Shown here piece after piece: positions 26,708 to 35,413 of a DNA stretch of 64,000 nucleotides. Each line of letters begins with the position of its first letter. The first letter of the stretch is position 1. Position numbers and translations under genes: made by a program. Source of the DNA: Myceligenerans salitolerans (GTDB lineage: Bacteria; Actinomycetota; Actinomycetes; Actinomycetales; Cellulomonadaceae); the NCBI RefSeq assembly GCF_017349295.1, contig NZ_JAFMPK010000047.1, forward strand, positions 785,114 to 849,113, written 5' to 3'. Under the pieces are notes generated by a model. The model had not been told where the DNA came from and searched no databases. It saw only the letters and a list, made by a program, of their open reading frames with translations.

Positions 26708-27325
26708 ATGAGCGACGACGTCTCCTCATGGCTCGACGCACTCGGTCCGCTCGCGTTCTACCTGGTGGTGTGGGGACTCGTGTTCGTCGGCACGGCGCTG
26801 TTCGTCGGCGTGTTCCTGCCGTTCCTCACCGGGGACTCGCTCCTGTTCGGCGCCGGGCTCGTGGCCGGCAGTACCGGTTCGATCGACATCTGGGTGCTCA
26901 CCACCGGCGTCGCGGTGGCCGCGATCGCGGGTGACCAGGTGGGCTACCTCCTCGGACGCCGCTACGGACGCCCGTATCTCACCGGGCGGCGGGGGCGCTG
27001 GGTCCAGCGGGGGATCGCGAAGACCGAGCGGTTCTACGACCTGTTCGGCTGGTGGTCGGTGGTGGTCGGCCGGTACGTGCCGTGGGGGCGCGTCTTCGTC
27101 CCGGCCGTCGCCGGGGTGTCCGACATGGCGTACTGGAGGTTCGTCACCGCCAACGTGGTGGGCGCCTTCACCTGGGGCGTCCTGATCACGCTGATGGGCT
27201 ACTTCGCGGCGTCGATCCCGGCGGTGCGTCCCATCGCGTACGGCATCGCGTGCGCCGTCATCCTCGCCTCGGTCGTGGCGGGCATCCGCGCCTGGCGCCT
27301 GGACCGCGCGGCCGGCGCGAGCTGA
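26708..27325 (+). CDS. DedA family membrane protein
   Basis: A 205-aa DedA/VTT-domain protein. Typical features are FLPFLTGDSLLFGAGLVAG near the N-terminus, GDQVGYLLGRRYGR, and the conserved re-entrant segment VVVGRYVPWGRVFVPAVAG (about residues 115-133) with TWG in helix 4. DedA proteins are thought to flip or transport lipids such as undecaprenyl phosphate or phosphatidylethanolamine across the membrane. The ATG at 26708 opens MSDDVSSWLDALG. Confidence 0.9.
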   Translation: MSDDVSSWLDALGPLAFYLVVWGLVFVGTALFVGVFLPFLTGDSLLFGAGLVAGSTGSIDIWVLTTGVAVAAIAGDQVGYLLGRRYGRPYLTGRRGRWVQRGIAKTERFYDLFGWWSVVVGRYVPWGRVFVPAVAGVSDMAYWRFVTANVVGAFTWGVLITLMGYFAASIPAVRPIAYGIACAVILASVVAGIRAWRLDRAAGAS

Positions 27326-27367
27326 CGCCCGGCGACGGCAGCCGACGGCGCGGAGTCCCCGGCGCTC

Positions 27368-27946
27368 TCAGGTCAGGGCGTCCGCGACCCGTTCGCGCAG
27401 CACGGGGACGACGTCGGTGAGGAACCACGGGTTGCGCGCCTGCCAGCGAAAGTTGAGCGGCGACGGATGCACGAGCGGAAGCATGCCGGGCAGGTAGTCG
27501 CGGAAGCCCCGGACGGTGTCGGTGAGGGTACGCCCGGCGCGGTCCCCCAAGTAGTACGCCTGGGCGTAGCTGCCGACCAGGACGGTGAGCCGGATGTCCG
27601 GCATGAGCTCCAGCAACGGCGTGTGCCAGCGCTCCGCGAACCCCTTGCGCGGCGGCAGGTCCCCGTTCACCCCTTTGCCGGGGTAGAAGAAGTCCATCGG
27701 GAGCAGGGCGAAGAGATCCGGGTCCCGGAACTGAGGCTCGGTCACGCCGAGCCACTCGATGAGCTTCCTCCCGCTGGCATCGTTCCAGGCGAGGCCGCTC
27801 TCCTGCGCCTTGCGCCCGGGAGCCTGGCCGACGACGACGATCCGCGCCCCGGCACCCGCCGCGTACAGCGGCTCGTACCCGAGCTCCCGTGCGGCGGTGT
27901 TCTCGGCGTCGTCCACGATCGCCTGCCGGATGGACTCGAAGGTCAT
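27368..27946 (-). CDS. uracil-DNA glycosylase superfamily protein
   Basis: A 192-aa protein of the UDG superfamily. Motif 1 is VVVGQAPGRKAQESGLAWND (about residues 36-55), followed by FALLPMDFFYPGKG and the second catalytic motif VHPSPLNFRW near residue 158. It lacks the [4Fe-4S] cysteines of families 4/5 and the typical family 1 GQDPYH. The role is base-excision repair or an unknown member of the fold. Stands alone, convergent with dedA. Confidence 0.87.
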   Translation of the reverse strand: MTFESIRQAIVDDAENTAARELGYEPLYAAGAGARIVVVGQAPGRKAQESGLAWNDASGRKLIEWLGVTEPQFRDPDLFALLPMDFFYPGKGVNGDLPPRKGFAERWHTPLLELMPDIRLTVLVGSYAQAYYLGDRAGRTLTDTVRGFRDYLPGMLPLVHPSPLNFRWQARNPWFLTDVVPVLRERVADALT

Positions 27947-28093
27947 GGGCCCAGTATCAGCGGTGCACGCGCAGGGGACGTGGCACCGACACGTCGGGCA
28001 GCCCCGGTCGAAGTGGCCGACCGGGCCACCGAGAGAGCCCGAACGGCACCGAACCCCGTCCGCGATCCCGTCCCGACGATCACGGGCGCCACC

Positions 28094-28435
28094 TCACCTG
28101 CGGTCGAGAAACAGCGTCAATGCCTCACGCGTCGTCACGAGTTCCTGGATCCGGCGGTCGATGTCACTCCGCATCTCGGCCACGGTCTCGCGCACCGTCA
28201 CGGCGTCGACGTCGTCGTGCCGTCCGGTGGCGCACGGCAGCACCGCACGCACCTTCTCACTGGAGAAACCCAGCTGGAACATGGACCGAATCGTGCGGAC
28301 GACCTCGACCGCGTCGTCGTCGAACTCCCGGTATCCGTTCGGGGCACGTGTCGACGTGACCAGTCCTTGCTCCTCGTAGTAGCGGACCAACCGAGGGCTG
28401 ACGCCGCTCCGCGCGCTCAGTTCACTGATTCTCAC
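28094..28435 (-). CDS. MerR family regulator
   Basis: A 113-aa MerR protein. The HTH is MRISELSARSGVSPRLVRYYEEQGLV at the N-terminus, followed by the dimerisation helix. A single cysteine (LPCATGRHDD) does not make a metal site of known kind. The start is GTG 28435. It is divergent from an esterase-like gene; the region between holds a promoter with a 19-bp spacer and a dyad in it, the classic MerR target architecture. Confidence 0.88.
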   Translation of the reverse strand: MRISELSARSGVSPRLVRYYEEQGLVTSTRAPNGYREFDDDAVEVVRTIRSMFQLGFSSEKVRAVLPCATGRHDDVDAVTVRETVAEMRSDIDRRIQELVTTREALTLFLDRR

Positions 28436-28452
28436 TCAGCCTCCCACCGGCC

Positions 28453-28483
28453 TTGACCTTCACATGATGTGAAAGTTTAGCCT
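28453..28483 (+). promoter_or_regulatory. MerR-controlled promoter with 19-bp spacer
   Basis: TTGACC (-35) and TAGCCT (-10) are separated by 19 bp instead of 17. The spacer holds TTCACAT-G-ATGTGAA, a perfect dyad (28459-28473). The -10 ends seven bases before the ATG of the next gene, giving a leaderless transcript. Confidence 0.8.
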
Positions 28484-28489
28484 CGCCAC

Positions 28490-29416
28490 ATGACCCGCAT
28501 CGTGCCCATGAGAATTGCCGTCGACGGTCACCGCCGAACTTTCAGCCTGGTCGAGGGGCGCGGTCCCGCAGGCTCGGGCGGCCGCGCCCTGGTCCTGGTC
28601 TTCCACGGCTCGCGACAGACCGGTGCGATCCATCGCCGCTTCACCGGAGGCATGTTCGACGCGCTGGCCGAGAGTGGCGCGGCCGCCGTCGCCTACCTCG
28701 ACGGGTACCGGGGCAACTGGAACGACGCCCGGGAGGAGAACGCGTTCCCTGCACGCACCGAGCGGGTCGACGACGTCGCCTTCACGCGCCGCGTGATCAC
28801 CGACCTCGCCGCGTCGCACGACATCGACCTCCGGCGCGTCTACGCGGTCGGGTACTCCAACGGGGGCCAGATGGTCCTGCGCCTGATCCACGAGGTTCCC
28901 GAGTGGTTCGCCGGCGCGGCGATCATTGCCGCGACGATGCCGGTCCCGGAGAGCTTCCTCGCACCGGCCTCCGTCCCGGCGACGGCCCCCATGCCGGTGC
29001 TCCTGATCCACGGCACGAAGGATCCGATCGTCCCCTACGACGGAGGCGGGTTCCCGGTCTGGGTGCGGCGGATCTTCCGGGTCGACGGGCGCAGCATGTC
29101 GGCGCCCGGGACGGCGCGCCACCTCGCGCGCCGCAACGGGATCACCGCGGAGCCGGTCGTCACCGAGTTCCGGGCGGGAGGTCGGGGACGGGGGCGGACC
29201 TGGACCGAGCAGACCGACCACCTGGAGGAAGGCCGCCCGCCGGTGCGCCTGCTGACGGTCCACGACGGCGGCCACACGGTCCCCGGCCCTCACCGCGCAC
29301 CATTCATCCTGGGCCGGACCGCGCAAAACTTCTCGACCGCCTCCCTCCTGGCCGAGTTCCTGAGGATCGACAGGACCGACGACGAGGGACCGAATCCAGC
29401 AGCCCGCACCACCTGA
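28490..29416 (+). CDS. PHB-depolymerase-like alpha/beta hydrolase (LpqC type)
   Basis: A 308-aa alpha/beta hydrolase of the esterase/poly(3-hydroxybutyrate) depolymerase type. The oxyanion region is LVLVFHGSRQTG, the nucleophile elbow GYSNGGQM (Ser about residue 125), the acid in LIHGTKDPIVPYDGG and the histidine in VHDGGHTVPG. No signal peptide. The substrate may be an acyl ester or aromatic ester. The gene is controlled from the MerR-type promoter at its very start, so it probably answers a compound sensed by the divergent MerR protein. Confidence 0.85.
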   Translation: MTRIVPMRIAVDGHRRTFSLVEGRGPAGSGGRALVLVFHGSRQTGAIHRRFTGGMFDALAESGAAAVAYLDGYRGNWNDAREENAFPARTERVDDVAFTRRVITDLAASHDIDLRRVYAVGYSNGGQMVLRLIHEVPEWFAGAAIIAATMPVPESFLAPASVPATAPMPVLLIHGTKDPIVPYDGGGFPVWVRRIFRVDGRSMSAPGTARHLARRNGITAEPVVTEFRAGGRGRGRTWTEQTDHLEEGRPPVRLLTVHDGGHTVPGPHRAPFILGRTAQNFSTASLLAEFLRIDRTDDEGPNPAARTT

Positions 29417-29430
29417 CGCCATTCGGACAT

Positions 29431-29467
29431 GACGGTGCGCCGGGGTGGTCTCCCCCGGCGCACCGTC
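29431..29467. terminator. bidirectional hairpin terminator
   Basis: GACGGTGCGCCGGGG and CCCCGGCGCACCGTC form a perfect 15-bp stem with a 7-nt loop between the convergent hydrolase and MarR genes. Confidence 0.8.
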
Positions 29468-29502
29468 TCCGGACACACGCTGCCGTCTCACGACGACGGC
29501 TC

Positions 29503-30210
29503 TCAGGCGTCCGGCCCGTCGTCGGCCGGGCGTCGGCCGCGCCGCCCCTCGGGGTCACGCCGGCCCTCCGTGCCGGCGCCGTCGAACGGGCCGGGGTGAC
29601 GGTGCGGGCCGGGACGGCCACGACGCCCACCACGCCCGGGACGGCCGCCGTACCCGCCGAACCCGCCGGGTCCGAACCCGCCGGGCCCCCAGCCTCCTGG
29701 TCCGAATCCGCCACGGCGCCGCATCTCCTCGAAGGCCTCGCGGCGTCCGCCCGACTCGTCGCCGAACTCGCTCTCGACGCGCTCCAGGATCCGGCCGAGG
29801 TAGCCGCTGAGCCGCTCCACCTCGTCGTCCTCCAGGACGTCCAGGAGGTCGCCGGCAGGGGCGTGCTCCTCGGCCTGTTCGGCCTCGCGCCCGGCCTCGG
29901 TGAGCCGGACGACGACGACGCGCTTGTCGTCCGGTGAGGGCTCGCGCTCGACGAGCCCTTGCTTCTCCAGCTTGGCCAGCAGTTCGGCCATCGCCTGCCG
30001 GGACATGCCCAGCAGGAAGGTGAGCTCCTTCTGCGTGGTCTCGGGCTGCAGCTTCAGCAAGGCGAGCACCCGGCCCTGCCCCTGGCTCGGGTCCTGCCAC
30101 GGCGCCCTGCGCCCCGGCATCCTCCCCCGCCACAACTGGTGCTTCTGCAGCATCCCGACGGCCACGAGTCGCTGTGCGGCTTCCTGCCGCACGTCACGTT
30201 GCTCGGTCAT
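29503..30210 (-). CDS. MarR family regulator with Gly/Arg-rich tail
   Basis: A 235-aa protein. The MarR winged helix covers about residues 40-130 (TTQKELTFLLGMSRQAMAELLAKLEKQGLV, then DDKRVVVVRLTEAG in the wing). The last 75 residues are low-complexity, with repeats of GGFGPGG followed by basic RGRPG runs, not part of the family. The tail may be disordered or bind nucleic acid; this is inference. Three TGTCAAGTACTTGACA-like boxes precede the gene, indicating autoregulation. No target gene lies divergent to it. Confidence 0.85.
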   Translation of the reverse strand: MTEQRDVRQEAAQRLVAVGMLQKHQLWRGRMPGRRAPWQDPSQGQGRVLALLKLQPETTQKELTFLLGMSRQAMAELLAKLEKQGLVEREPSPDDKRVVVVRLTEAGREAEQAEEHAPAGDLLDVLEDDEVERLSGYLGRILERVESEFGDESGGRREAFEEMRRRGGFGPGGWGPGGFGPGGFGGYGGRPGRGGRRGRPGPHRHPGPFDGAGTEGRRDPEGRRGRRPADDGPDA

Positions 30211-30235
30211 GGTGACTTCCTCTCGATGATGGATC

Positions 30236-30312
30236 TGTCAGGTACCTGACAAGGACCACCATGCAGAACACCACCCCATTCTGTCAAGTACTTGACCGTC
30301 ACGTACTTGACA
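30236..30312 (-). promoter_or_regulatory. three MarR-type operator boxes
   Basis: TGTCAGGTACCTGACA (30236-30251, perfect palindrome), TGTCAAGTACTTGACC (30282-30297) and CGTCACGTACTTGACA (30297-30312) share the consensus TGTCARGTACYTGACA. They precede the marR start and probably mediate autorepression. Confidence 0.8.
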
Positions 30313-30414
30313 GACACCGAGCCTTCGTCGTGGGGCCGGCCGTGGAGGCCTCCCCGCCGTCACGCCCGCCGGCACGGTCGTTCCTGGCCCGAGTTCGGGC
30401 CGTGACGCCCGACC

Positions 30415-30474
30415 GCGCGGAGCGGGGCGCCCGCGCCCGTCGGTTCGCGCGGAGCGCGGCGCCCGCGCCCGTCG
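30415..30474. repeat. 28-bp direct repeat, two copies
   Basis: Copies at 30415-30442 and 30447-30474 differ at one position, with a 32-bp period. They start GCGCGGAGCG and end CCGCGCCCGTCG, just downstream of the ABC permease stop codon. Function not evident. Confidence 0.75.
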
Positions 30475-30509
30475 TGGTTCTCGCGTAGCGGGCGCGGTCG
30501 CGGCCGGGT

Positions 30510-32216
30510 CTACACCTTCACCTTGGCCCGCTGCGCCTCGCGCTGCTTCTGCTTCAGCTCCTTGGCCTGCTGCTCACCCTTGAGGGTGGACGACTCGAAC
30601 CAGTCGAGCGCTCCGGCCCAGCCGGTTCGGGGCTTGCCGGCGCGGAAGACCTGGCCGTACCGGATACGGCTGAACAGGTCGGGCAGCCGCTTGTCGAGGT
30701 AGCCGATCGTCACGAGCCCGAGCGCCCAGGCGGCACCGACCCCGTTCGCGATCCCGACGACCACCAGCGCCGGGGCCGTCCACGCCGCCGGCGCGAACAG
30801 GTGCAGGAGCAGCATGCCGCCGGTCGGGAGAACCGCGACCTGCATCAGCAGCATCGAGATCCACACGTGGAAGCTGATGTTCCCGACCGCGTCGTTCGGC
30901 CCGACCCTCTGCCGCGGGTCGACCCCGGGCGAGACCCCGACGGCCGCGACGATCAACGCCGCCCCGGTCGCCGCGCCCAGGAGGGCGGGAATGGCCGCCA
31001 GGAGGATCGGCACCGCCCACCACGCCTGGCTGAGGAGGACGAACACGGCGGACACCAGGAGGATCTTCGGCAGGACGGTCAGGACGACGCCCCACTGCCG
31101 GCCCCGTACGTCGGCCCGCACCGAGCCCTCGTCCTGGCCCACCACGTCCAGCCAGACGGCGCTGCCGTCCTGGCCGTAGACGGTGCAGGCGGAGATCCCG
31201 ACCATGAACGTGATGATCAGCCCGGCGAAAGCCGCGACCGCGTCCAGCTCCTCACTGGCGAGCGCGAAGGCACCGATCAGCACGCCCGTCCAGACGCCGG
31301 ACTGCGTCTCGATCATCCGCCACGCGTCCCGGCTCCACTGCCTGACCTCCTTGGCGACGACCGCCCCGGTCGGCGTGGCCGGCAGCAGGCCACCGCCCGC
31401 GACGAGCCGCGCCGAACGGCGGCGGCCGCGACGTCGTCGGGCGGGTTCGGTGGAGGGGACAAGCAGCGGGATCGTCACCGCGATCACCGCGGCGGCCAGT
31501 ACCGCGAGACCGCCGAGCAGCAGGAGCGCACCGCCCCAGTCGCCCCGTGCGGCGCGCTCGACCGCGAGCACCGTCCACGAGGTGGGGCTCAGGTCCAGGG
31601 CGCGGGTCACGACGGCGTCGGTGATCCCGGTCGCGAGGAAGTCCGGCGTACGCTCGATCGCGACCTGCACGGGGATCCAGCCGGCGAACATGCCCGCGAA
31701 CATCAGCCCGAACTGGACGCTCGCGATCTCCACCCCGGCGCGGGAACCCATCGCCGCGCCCAGCAGCCCGTACACCAGACGGGACAGCGCGACCAGAAGG
31801 ACCCAGGTGAGCACCGCTCCGGGGATCGCGACCACCAGGGTCACCGGGGACAGCCGTACCGCGTGCGCACCGGTCACCAGCAGCGCGGCGAGTACGACGC
31901 CGGCCGCGATGCTCACGTACACGCTGACCAGCAGGCCACGGCCGAGTGCCAGGCGGCCGAACGGCAGGAGCGTGAAATAGCTGGGCCGCAGCGTGCCCGC
32001 GCCGCTCATCAGCACCGGACCGATCGCCGTCCCGACGCCCCACAGGAGCAGCCCGAGCGTCAGCACCGAGTGCCGCGCGGCGTCGCTGCCCGCGTTCAGC
32101 GTCGCCGCCCAGGTCACGATGACGAGAGCGCCGCCGATGACAGAGCCCGCCACCCGCATGCCCGGCGTCGAGTGCCGCAGCATCGTCAGCTTGAGGGAGA
32201 TCAGCCACCGATCCAT
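30510..32216 (-). CDS. ABC transporter permease (ABC-2-like)
   Basis: A 568-aa multi-pass membrane protein with about twelve hydrophobic segments, a cytoplasmic basic loop (ARRRRGRRRSARLVAG, about residue 260) and a charged coiled C-terminus (KGEQQAKELKQKQREAQRAK). It begins 16 bp inside the end of the ATP-binding gene, so the pair is translationally coupled and forms one exporter. The substrate is unknown; neighbours give no hint. Confidence 0.8.
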   Translation of the reverse strand: MDRWLISLKLTMLRHSTPGMRVAGSVIGGALVIVTWAATLNAGSDAARHSVLTLGLLLWGVGTAIGPVLMSGAGTLRPSYFTLLPFGRLALGRGLLVSVYVSIAAGVVLAALLVTGAHAVRLSPVTLVVAIPGAVLTWVLLVALSRLVYGLLGAAMGSRAGVEIASVQFGLMFAGMFAGWIPVQVAIERTPDFLATGITDAVVTRALDLSPTSWTVLAVERAARGDWGGALLLLGGLAVLAAAVIAVTIPLLVPSTEPARRRRGRRRSARLVAGGGLLPATPTGAVVAKEVRQWSRDAWRMIETQSGVWTGVLIGAFALASEELDAVAAFAGLIITFMVGISACTVYGQDGSAVWLDVVGQDEGSVRADVRGRQWGVVLTVLPKILLVSAVFVLLSQAWWAVPILLAAIPALLGAATGAALIVAAVGVSPGVDPRQRVGPNDAVGNISFHVWISMLLMQVAVLPTGGMLLLHLFAPAAWTAPALVVVGIANGVGAAWALGLVTIGYLDKRLPDLFSRIRYGQVFRAGKPRTGWAGALDWFESSTLKGEQQAKELKQKQREAQRAKVKV

Positions 32217-33034
32217 GCCAGGTCCTCCTCCCCCAGTTCCGTGGCGCCCACCAGTTCCACGAACCGGTCCTCCAGGCTCCGGCCGGCGCGCACCTCGTCG
32301 AGGGTGCCGTCCGCCAGGACGCTGCCCGCGGCAATGATCGCCACGCGGTCGCAGAGGCTCTCCACAAGGCTCATCACGTGGCTGGAGATGATGATCGTGC
32401 CGCCCGCCGCCGTGAACCGGCGCAGGATCGCGGTCAGCACGCGAGCCGAGACCGGGTCGACCGCCTCGTACGGCTCGTCCAGCACGAGGAGGCGGGGCGT
32501 GTGCAGCAGTGCCGTGGCCAGCCCGATCTTCTTGCGCATGCCCGTCGAGTACTCGCCGACCAGGGTGCCCAGTTCCTCGGCCTCCTCCAGTTCGAGGATG
32601 CGCATCAGCTCGGCGATCCGGTCGGCGACGACGCCGGCCGGCATCCCGCGGAACCTGCCCCAGTAGGTGAGCAGTTCCCCTCCCGTCAGACGTTCCGGCA
32701 ACGCCAGCCCATCGGGGAGTACGCCCAGGATGCGCTTCGCGGCGACCGGGTCCTGCCAGACGTCGATGTCGTGCACGAGGGCCTTCCCGCCGCTCGGCCG
32801 GAGCAGACCCGTCGCCATCGACAGCGCCGTCGTCTTCCCCGCGCCGTTCGGGCCGACGAGCCCGAAGAAGGAGCCGCGCGGCACGGTCAGGTCGATGTCG
32901 TCGACGGCGACCTTGTCGCCGAACGTCCGGCGCAGGCCGGCCAGCTCCAGGGCGGACTCCGACGCTGCGGGCCCGCCCGGCTCGGCGGTGGGCCCGCCCG
33001 GCTCGGGCACAGGCCGTTCAGGTGTGGTGGTCAT
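32201..33034 (-). CDS. ABC transporter ATP-binding protein
   Basis: A 277-aa ATPase. Walker A is GPNGAGKTTA (about residues 63-72), signature motif YSTGMRKKIGLA, Walker B LLVLDEPYEAVDPVSA, and switch His in IIISSHVMSLVE. The signature has YSTGM in place of LSGGQ, common in ABC-2 exporters. The N-terminal 30 residues are a Pro/Gly-rich extension. The ATG at 33034 is used; it is followed immediately by the permease gene with a 16-bp overlap. Confidence 0.9.
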   Translation of the reverse strand: MTTTPERPVPEPGGPTAEPGGPAASESALELAGLRRTFGDKVAVDDIDLTVPRGSFFGLVGPNGAGKTTALSMATGLLRPSGGKALVHDIDVWQDPVAAKRILGVLPDGLALPERLTGGELLTYWGRFRGMPAGVVADRIAELMRILELEEAEELGTLVGEYSTGMRKKIGLATALLHTPRLLVLDEPYEAVDPVSARVLTAILRRFTAAGGTIIISSHVMSLVESLCDRVAIIAAGSVLADGTLDEVRAGRSLEDRFVELVGATELGEEDLAWIGG

Positions 33035-33158
33035 GCCTCCAGGCTGTCCGACGACGCCGGTCCGCGCCTCCGCCGATCGGCCACTCCTTCTCCGCCGAAC
33101 GGGCACCACGACGCCCGGCCGTTCAGGTCACCGGGCCGACCGACCTATCCTCGGAACC

Positions 33159-34544
33159 ATGGTGACCTCGGACGCGGAGGAGCGTCGGCCCGTGGGACCC
33201 GCCCTGGTCGTCGAGAACACCGACGTGTCCGCGGCGGAGCCGGCCACGGCACGCCTCGACCCGCCGGCGGTGGAGCCGGCGGCCACACCCCTGCGCGCCT
33301 CCACCCTGGCGGCGGCCACGGCACGCCTTCACGCCTCCGCCAAGCGGCTCGGGCGCCTGCACGCACGGCGCACCACCGGCGAATGGGTGGCCGACAGCGT
33401 CCAGGTCGGCATCGCGCTCCTGCTGTGGTGGTTCCTCGGGTTCGTCACCGTGGACGCCTACCCCGCCGTCCCCGACTGGTTCTGGCCCGTGGACCGGACC
33501 CTCGGGCTGCTGGCCTGCCTCGCCCTCTGGTGGGCACGGTTCCGGCCCGTGACGGTCGCGTTCGTCGTGCTCCTGCCGGCCGCCTCCGCGATGAGCGCGG
33601 GTTTCGCGGCGTTGGCCGCCGTCTACCGGCTCGGCTCGCACGCCCGTCCGCGTGTGGCGATCGGGATGACGGCGCTGTATCTGGCCGTCGGCATGCCCTA
33701 CCACGCGGTCCTGCCCGTGCCGGGGACGACGTGGGCGTGGTACGCGCTCATGCTGGTGCTGATGCACCTGGTCGCCCTGTGCTTCGGACTGCTGGCCCGG
33801 TCGCGTCGCCTCGCGCTCGACCGCCTCCGCTCCGACGCCGCGCGGGAACGGCAGCTGTTCGAGGCCCGCATCGTGGGTGCCCGCCGCGACGAACGGGAAC
33901 GTGTGGCCCGCGAGATGCACGACGTCCTCGCCCACCGGGTCTCTCTCGTGTCGGTACATGCCGGCGCCCTGGAGTACCGGCTCGACAACCCGGCGGCCCC
34001 GGCCCACCGCCCCGCGCCGCCGTCGACCACCGAGATCCGGGAGGCGGTGGCGGTCATCCGGCAGAACGCCCATCTGGCCGTCGAGGAGCTGCGTCACGTC
34101 CTCGCCGTGCTCCGCACCGACGAGGCGGGAGACGACGCGATCGGGCAGGACCACCCGCAGCCCCGCCTGACCGACATCGACCGGCTCGTCGACGAGGCGC
34201 GCGGAGCCGGACAGCACGTGACGGCGCACATGGACGTCGTCTCCTCCGACCTGCCCGGTACCCTCCAGCGCACCGCGTTCCGCGTGGTCCAGGAAGGCCT
34301 CACCAACGCCCGCAAGCACGCACCCCGGGCACACGTACGCGTCGAGGTGGTGGCCGACGACGGCGGGGTGCGCCTCACGGTCACCAATCCCCTGCCGGTC
34401 GGCGTCGGCCCGGGCGAGATCCCGGGCGCCCGCGCGGGACTGACCGGACTGGACGAGCGCGTCCGGCTCGACGGCGGAACCTTCGACCACGGGGTGCACG
34501 ACGGCGAGTTCCGCCTCACCGCCCGGCTCGGGGTGCGACGATGA
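33159..34544 (+). CDS. sensor histidine kinase (NarL/DesK-like, HisKA_3)
   Basis: A 461-aa membrane kinase. After a 75-residue Ala-rich cytoplasmic N-terminus come about five membrane helices (residues 80-210), a HisKA_3 segment with the phosphoaccepting histidine in RVAREMHDVLAHRVSLVSVHAGAL, and a HATPase domain (QEGLTNARKHA, GLTGLDERVRL). No extracellular sensor domain, so the signal is probably membrane-borne. A TATCCT -10 seven bases upstream suggests a leaderless start at ATG 33159. It pairs with the response regulator just downstream. Confidence 0.88.
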   Translation: MVTSDAEERRPVGPALVVENTDVSAAEPATARLDPPAVEPAATPLRASTLAAATARLHASAKRLGRLHARRTTGEWVADSVQVGIALLLWWFLGFVTVDAYPAVPDWFWPVDRTLGLLACLALWWARFRPVTVAFVVLLPAASAMSAGFAALAAVYRLGSHARPRVAIGMTALYLAVGMPYHAVLPVPGTTWAWYALMLVLMHLVALCFGLLARSRRLALDRLRSDAARERQLFEARIVGARRDERERVAREMHDVLAHRVSLVSVHAGALEYRLDNPAAPAHRPAPPSTTEIREAVAVIRQNAHLAVEELRHVLAVLRTDEAGDDAIGQDHPQPRLTDIDRLVDEARGAGQHVTAHMDVVSSDLPGTLQRTAFRVVQEGLTNARKHAPRAHVRVEVVADDGGVRLTVTNPLPVGVGPGEIPGARAGLTGLDERVRLDGGTFDHGVHDGEFRLTARLGVRR

Positions 34545-34562
34545 GCGCGTCCGCGGCCCGTC

Positions 34563-34584
34563 GCCGTGGCGGTACCGCCACGGC
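34563..34584. repeat. 22-bp perfect palindrome between kinase and regulator genes
   Basis: GCCGTGGCGGT followed directly by its reverse complement. It sits in the 79-bp gap between the kinase stop and the regulator start. It could form a hairpin that tunes downstream expression or serve as a protein-binding site. Confidence 0.65.
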
Positions 34585-34623
34585 CGCCGATGCGCGCCTG
34601 GACGCCTGCCTTGGGGTGCTGTC

Positions 34624-35397
34624 GTGAGCGCCCCGGTCCGGCTCCTGCTGGTCGACGACGACCCCCTCGTGCTGCGCGGCCTGCGCCTGATGCTCGCCGG
34701 CTCCCCGGACCTGGAGGTCGTCGGCGACGTGGACGACGGCGACCGTCTCGTCCCGGCCGTCCGGGAGACGACGCCCGACGTCGTCCTCCTCGACGTGCGC
34801 ATGCCCCAGGTCGACGGCGTGACCGCGCTGCGCCGGCTCCACGCGGAACCCGGACTGCGCCTGCCCGCCGTGATCGTCCTGACGACGTTCGACACCGAAC
34901 GGGTCGTCCTGGACGCGATGCGGGCCGGGGCCGCGGGATTCCTCCTGAAGCACACGCCGCCCGCCGAGCTCGTGCGGGCCGTGCACGCGGCCGCCGCGGG
35001 CGAACCGACCGTCTCGCCGACGGTGCTGCGCCGCCTCATCGACCACGCGGCCCTCACCGGGCCCGCGGCGGAACTCGACCAGGGGGCGCCGCGCGCGGCC
35101 ACCGCACCGACCGGCAGCGCCGTGCGAACGGGCGGGGCCACCACACCTGGGAGCGCGGGGACGCCGGACAGCGGGGAGCCGCCCGGCGCCGTGCTGGACC
35201 TCGACCTGCTGACCGACCGGGAGCGCGAGGTCGCGCTCGCCGTCGCGGAAGGCCTCGGGAACACGGAGATCGCGCGTGAGCTGTACCTCGCCCCGAGCAC
35301 CGTCAAGTCCCACCTGTCGAGCGCCCTGACCAAGTTCGGCCTGTCCAACCGCACCCAACTGGCGATCGCGGTCCACGAGGCGAGGCGCCGCGGCTAG
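34624..35397 (+). CDS. LuxR/NarL family response regulator
   Basis: A 257-aa regulator. The receiver domain covers about residues 5-125 (LLVDDDPLVLRGLRLML; phosphoacceptor Asp in VVLLDVRMP; Lys in FLLKHTPP). The LuxR HTH is at about 195-257 (LTDREREVALAVAEGLGNTEIARELYLAPSTVKSHLSSALTKFG). The linker between them (about 140-195) is unusually long and Ala/Gly/Pro-rich. The start is GTG 34624. Partner of the kinase upstream. Confidence 0.9.
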   Translation: MSAPVRLLLVDDDPLVLRGLRLMLAGSPDLEVVGDVDDGDRLVPAVRETTPDVVLLDVRMPQVDGVTALRRLHAEPGLRLPAVIVLTTFDTERVVLDAMRAGAAGFLLKHTPPAELVRAVHAAAAGEPTVSPTVLRRLIDHAALTGPAAELDQGAPRAATAPTGSAVRTGGATTPGSAGTPDSGEPPGAVLDLDLLTDREREVALAVAEGLGNTEIARELYLAPSTVKSHLSSALTKFGLSNRTQLAIAVHEARRRG

Positions 35398-35413
35398 GGT
35401 GACGCGCTCACAC

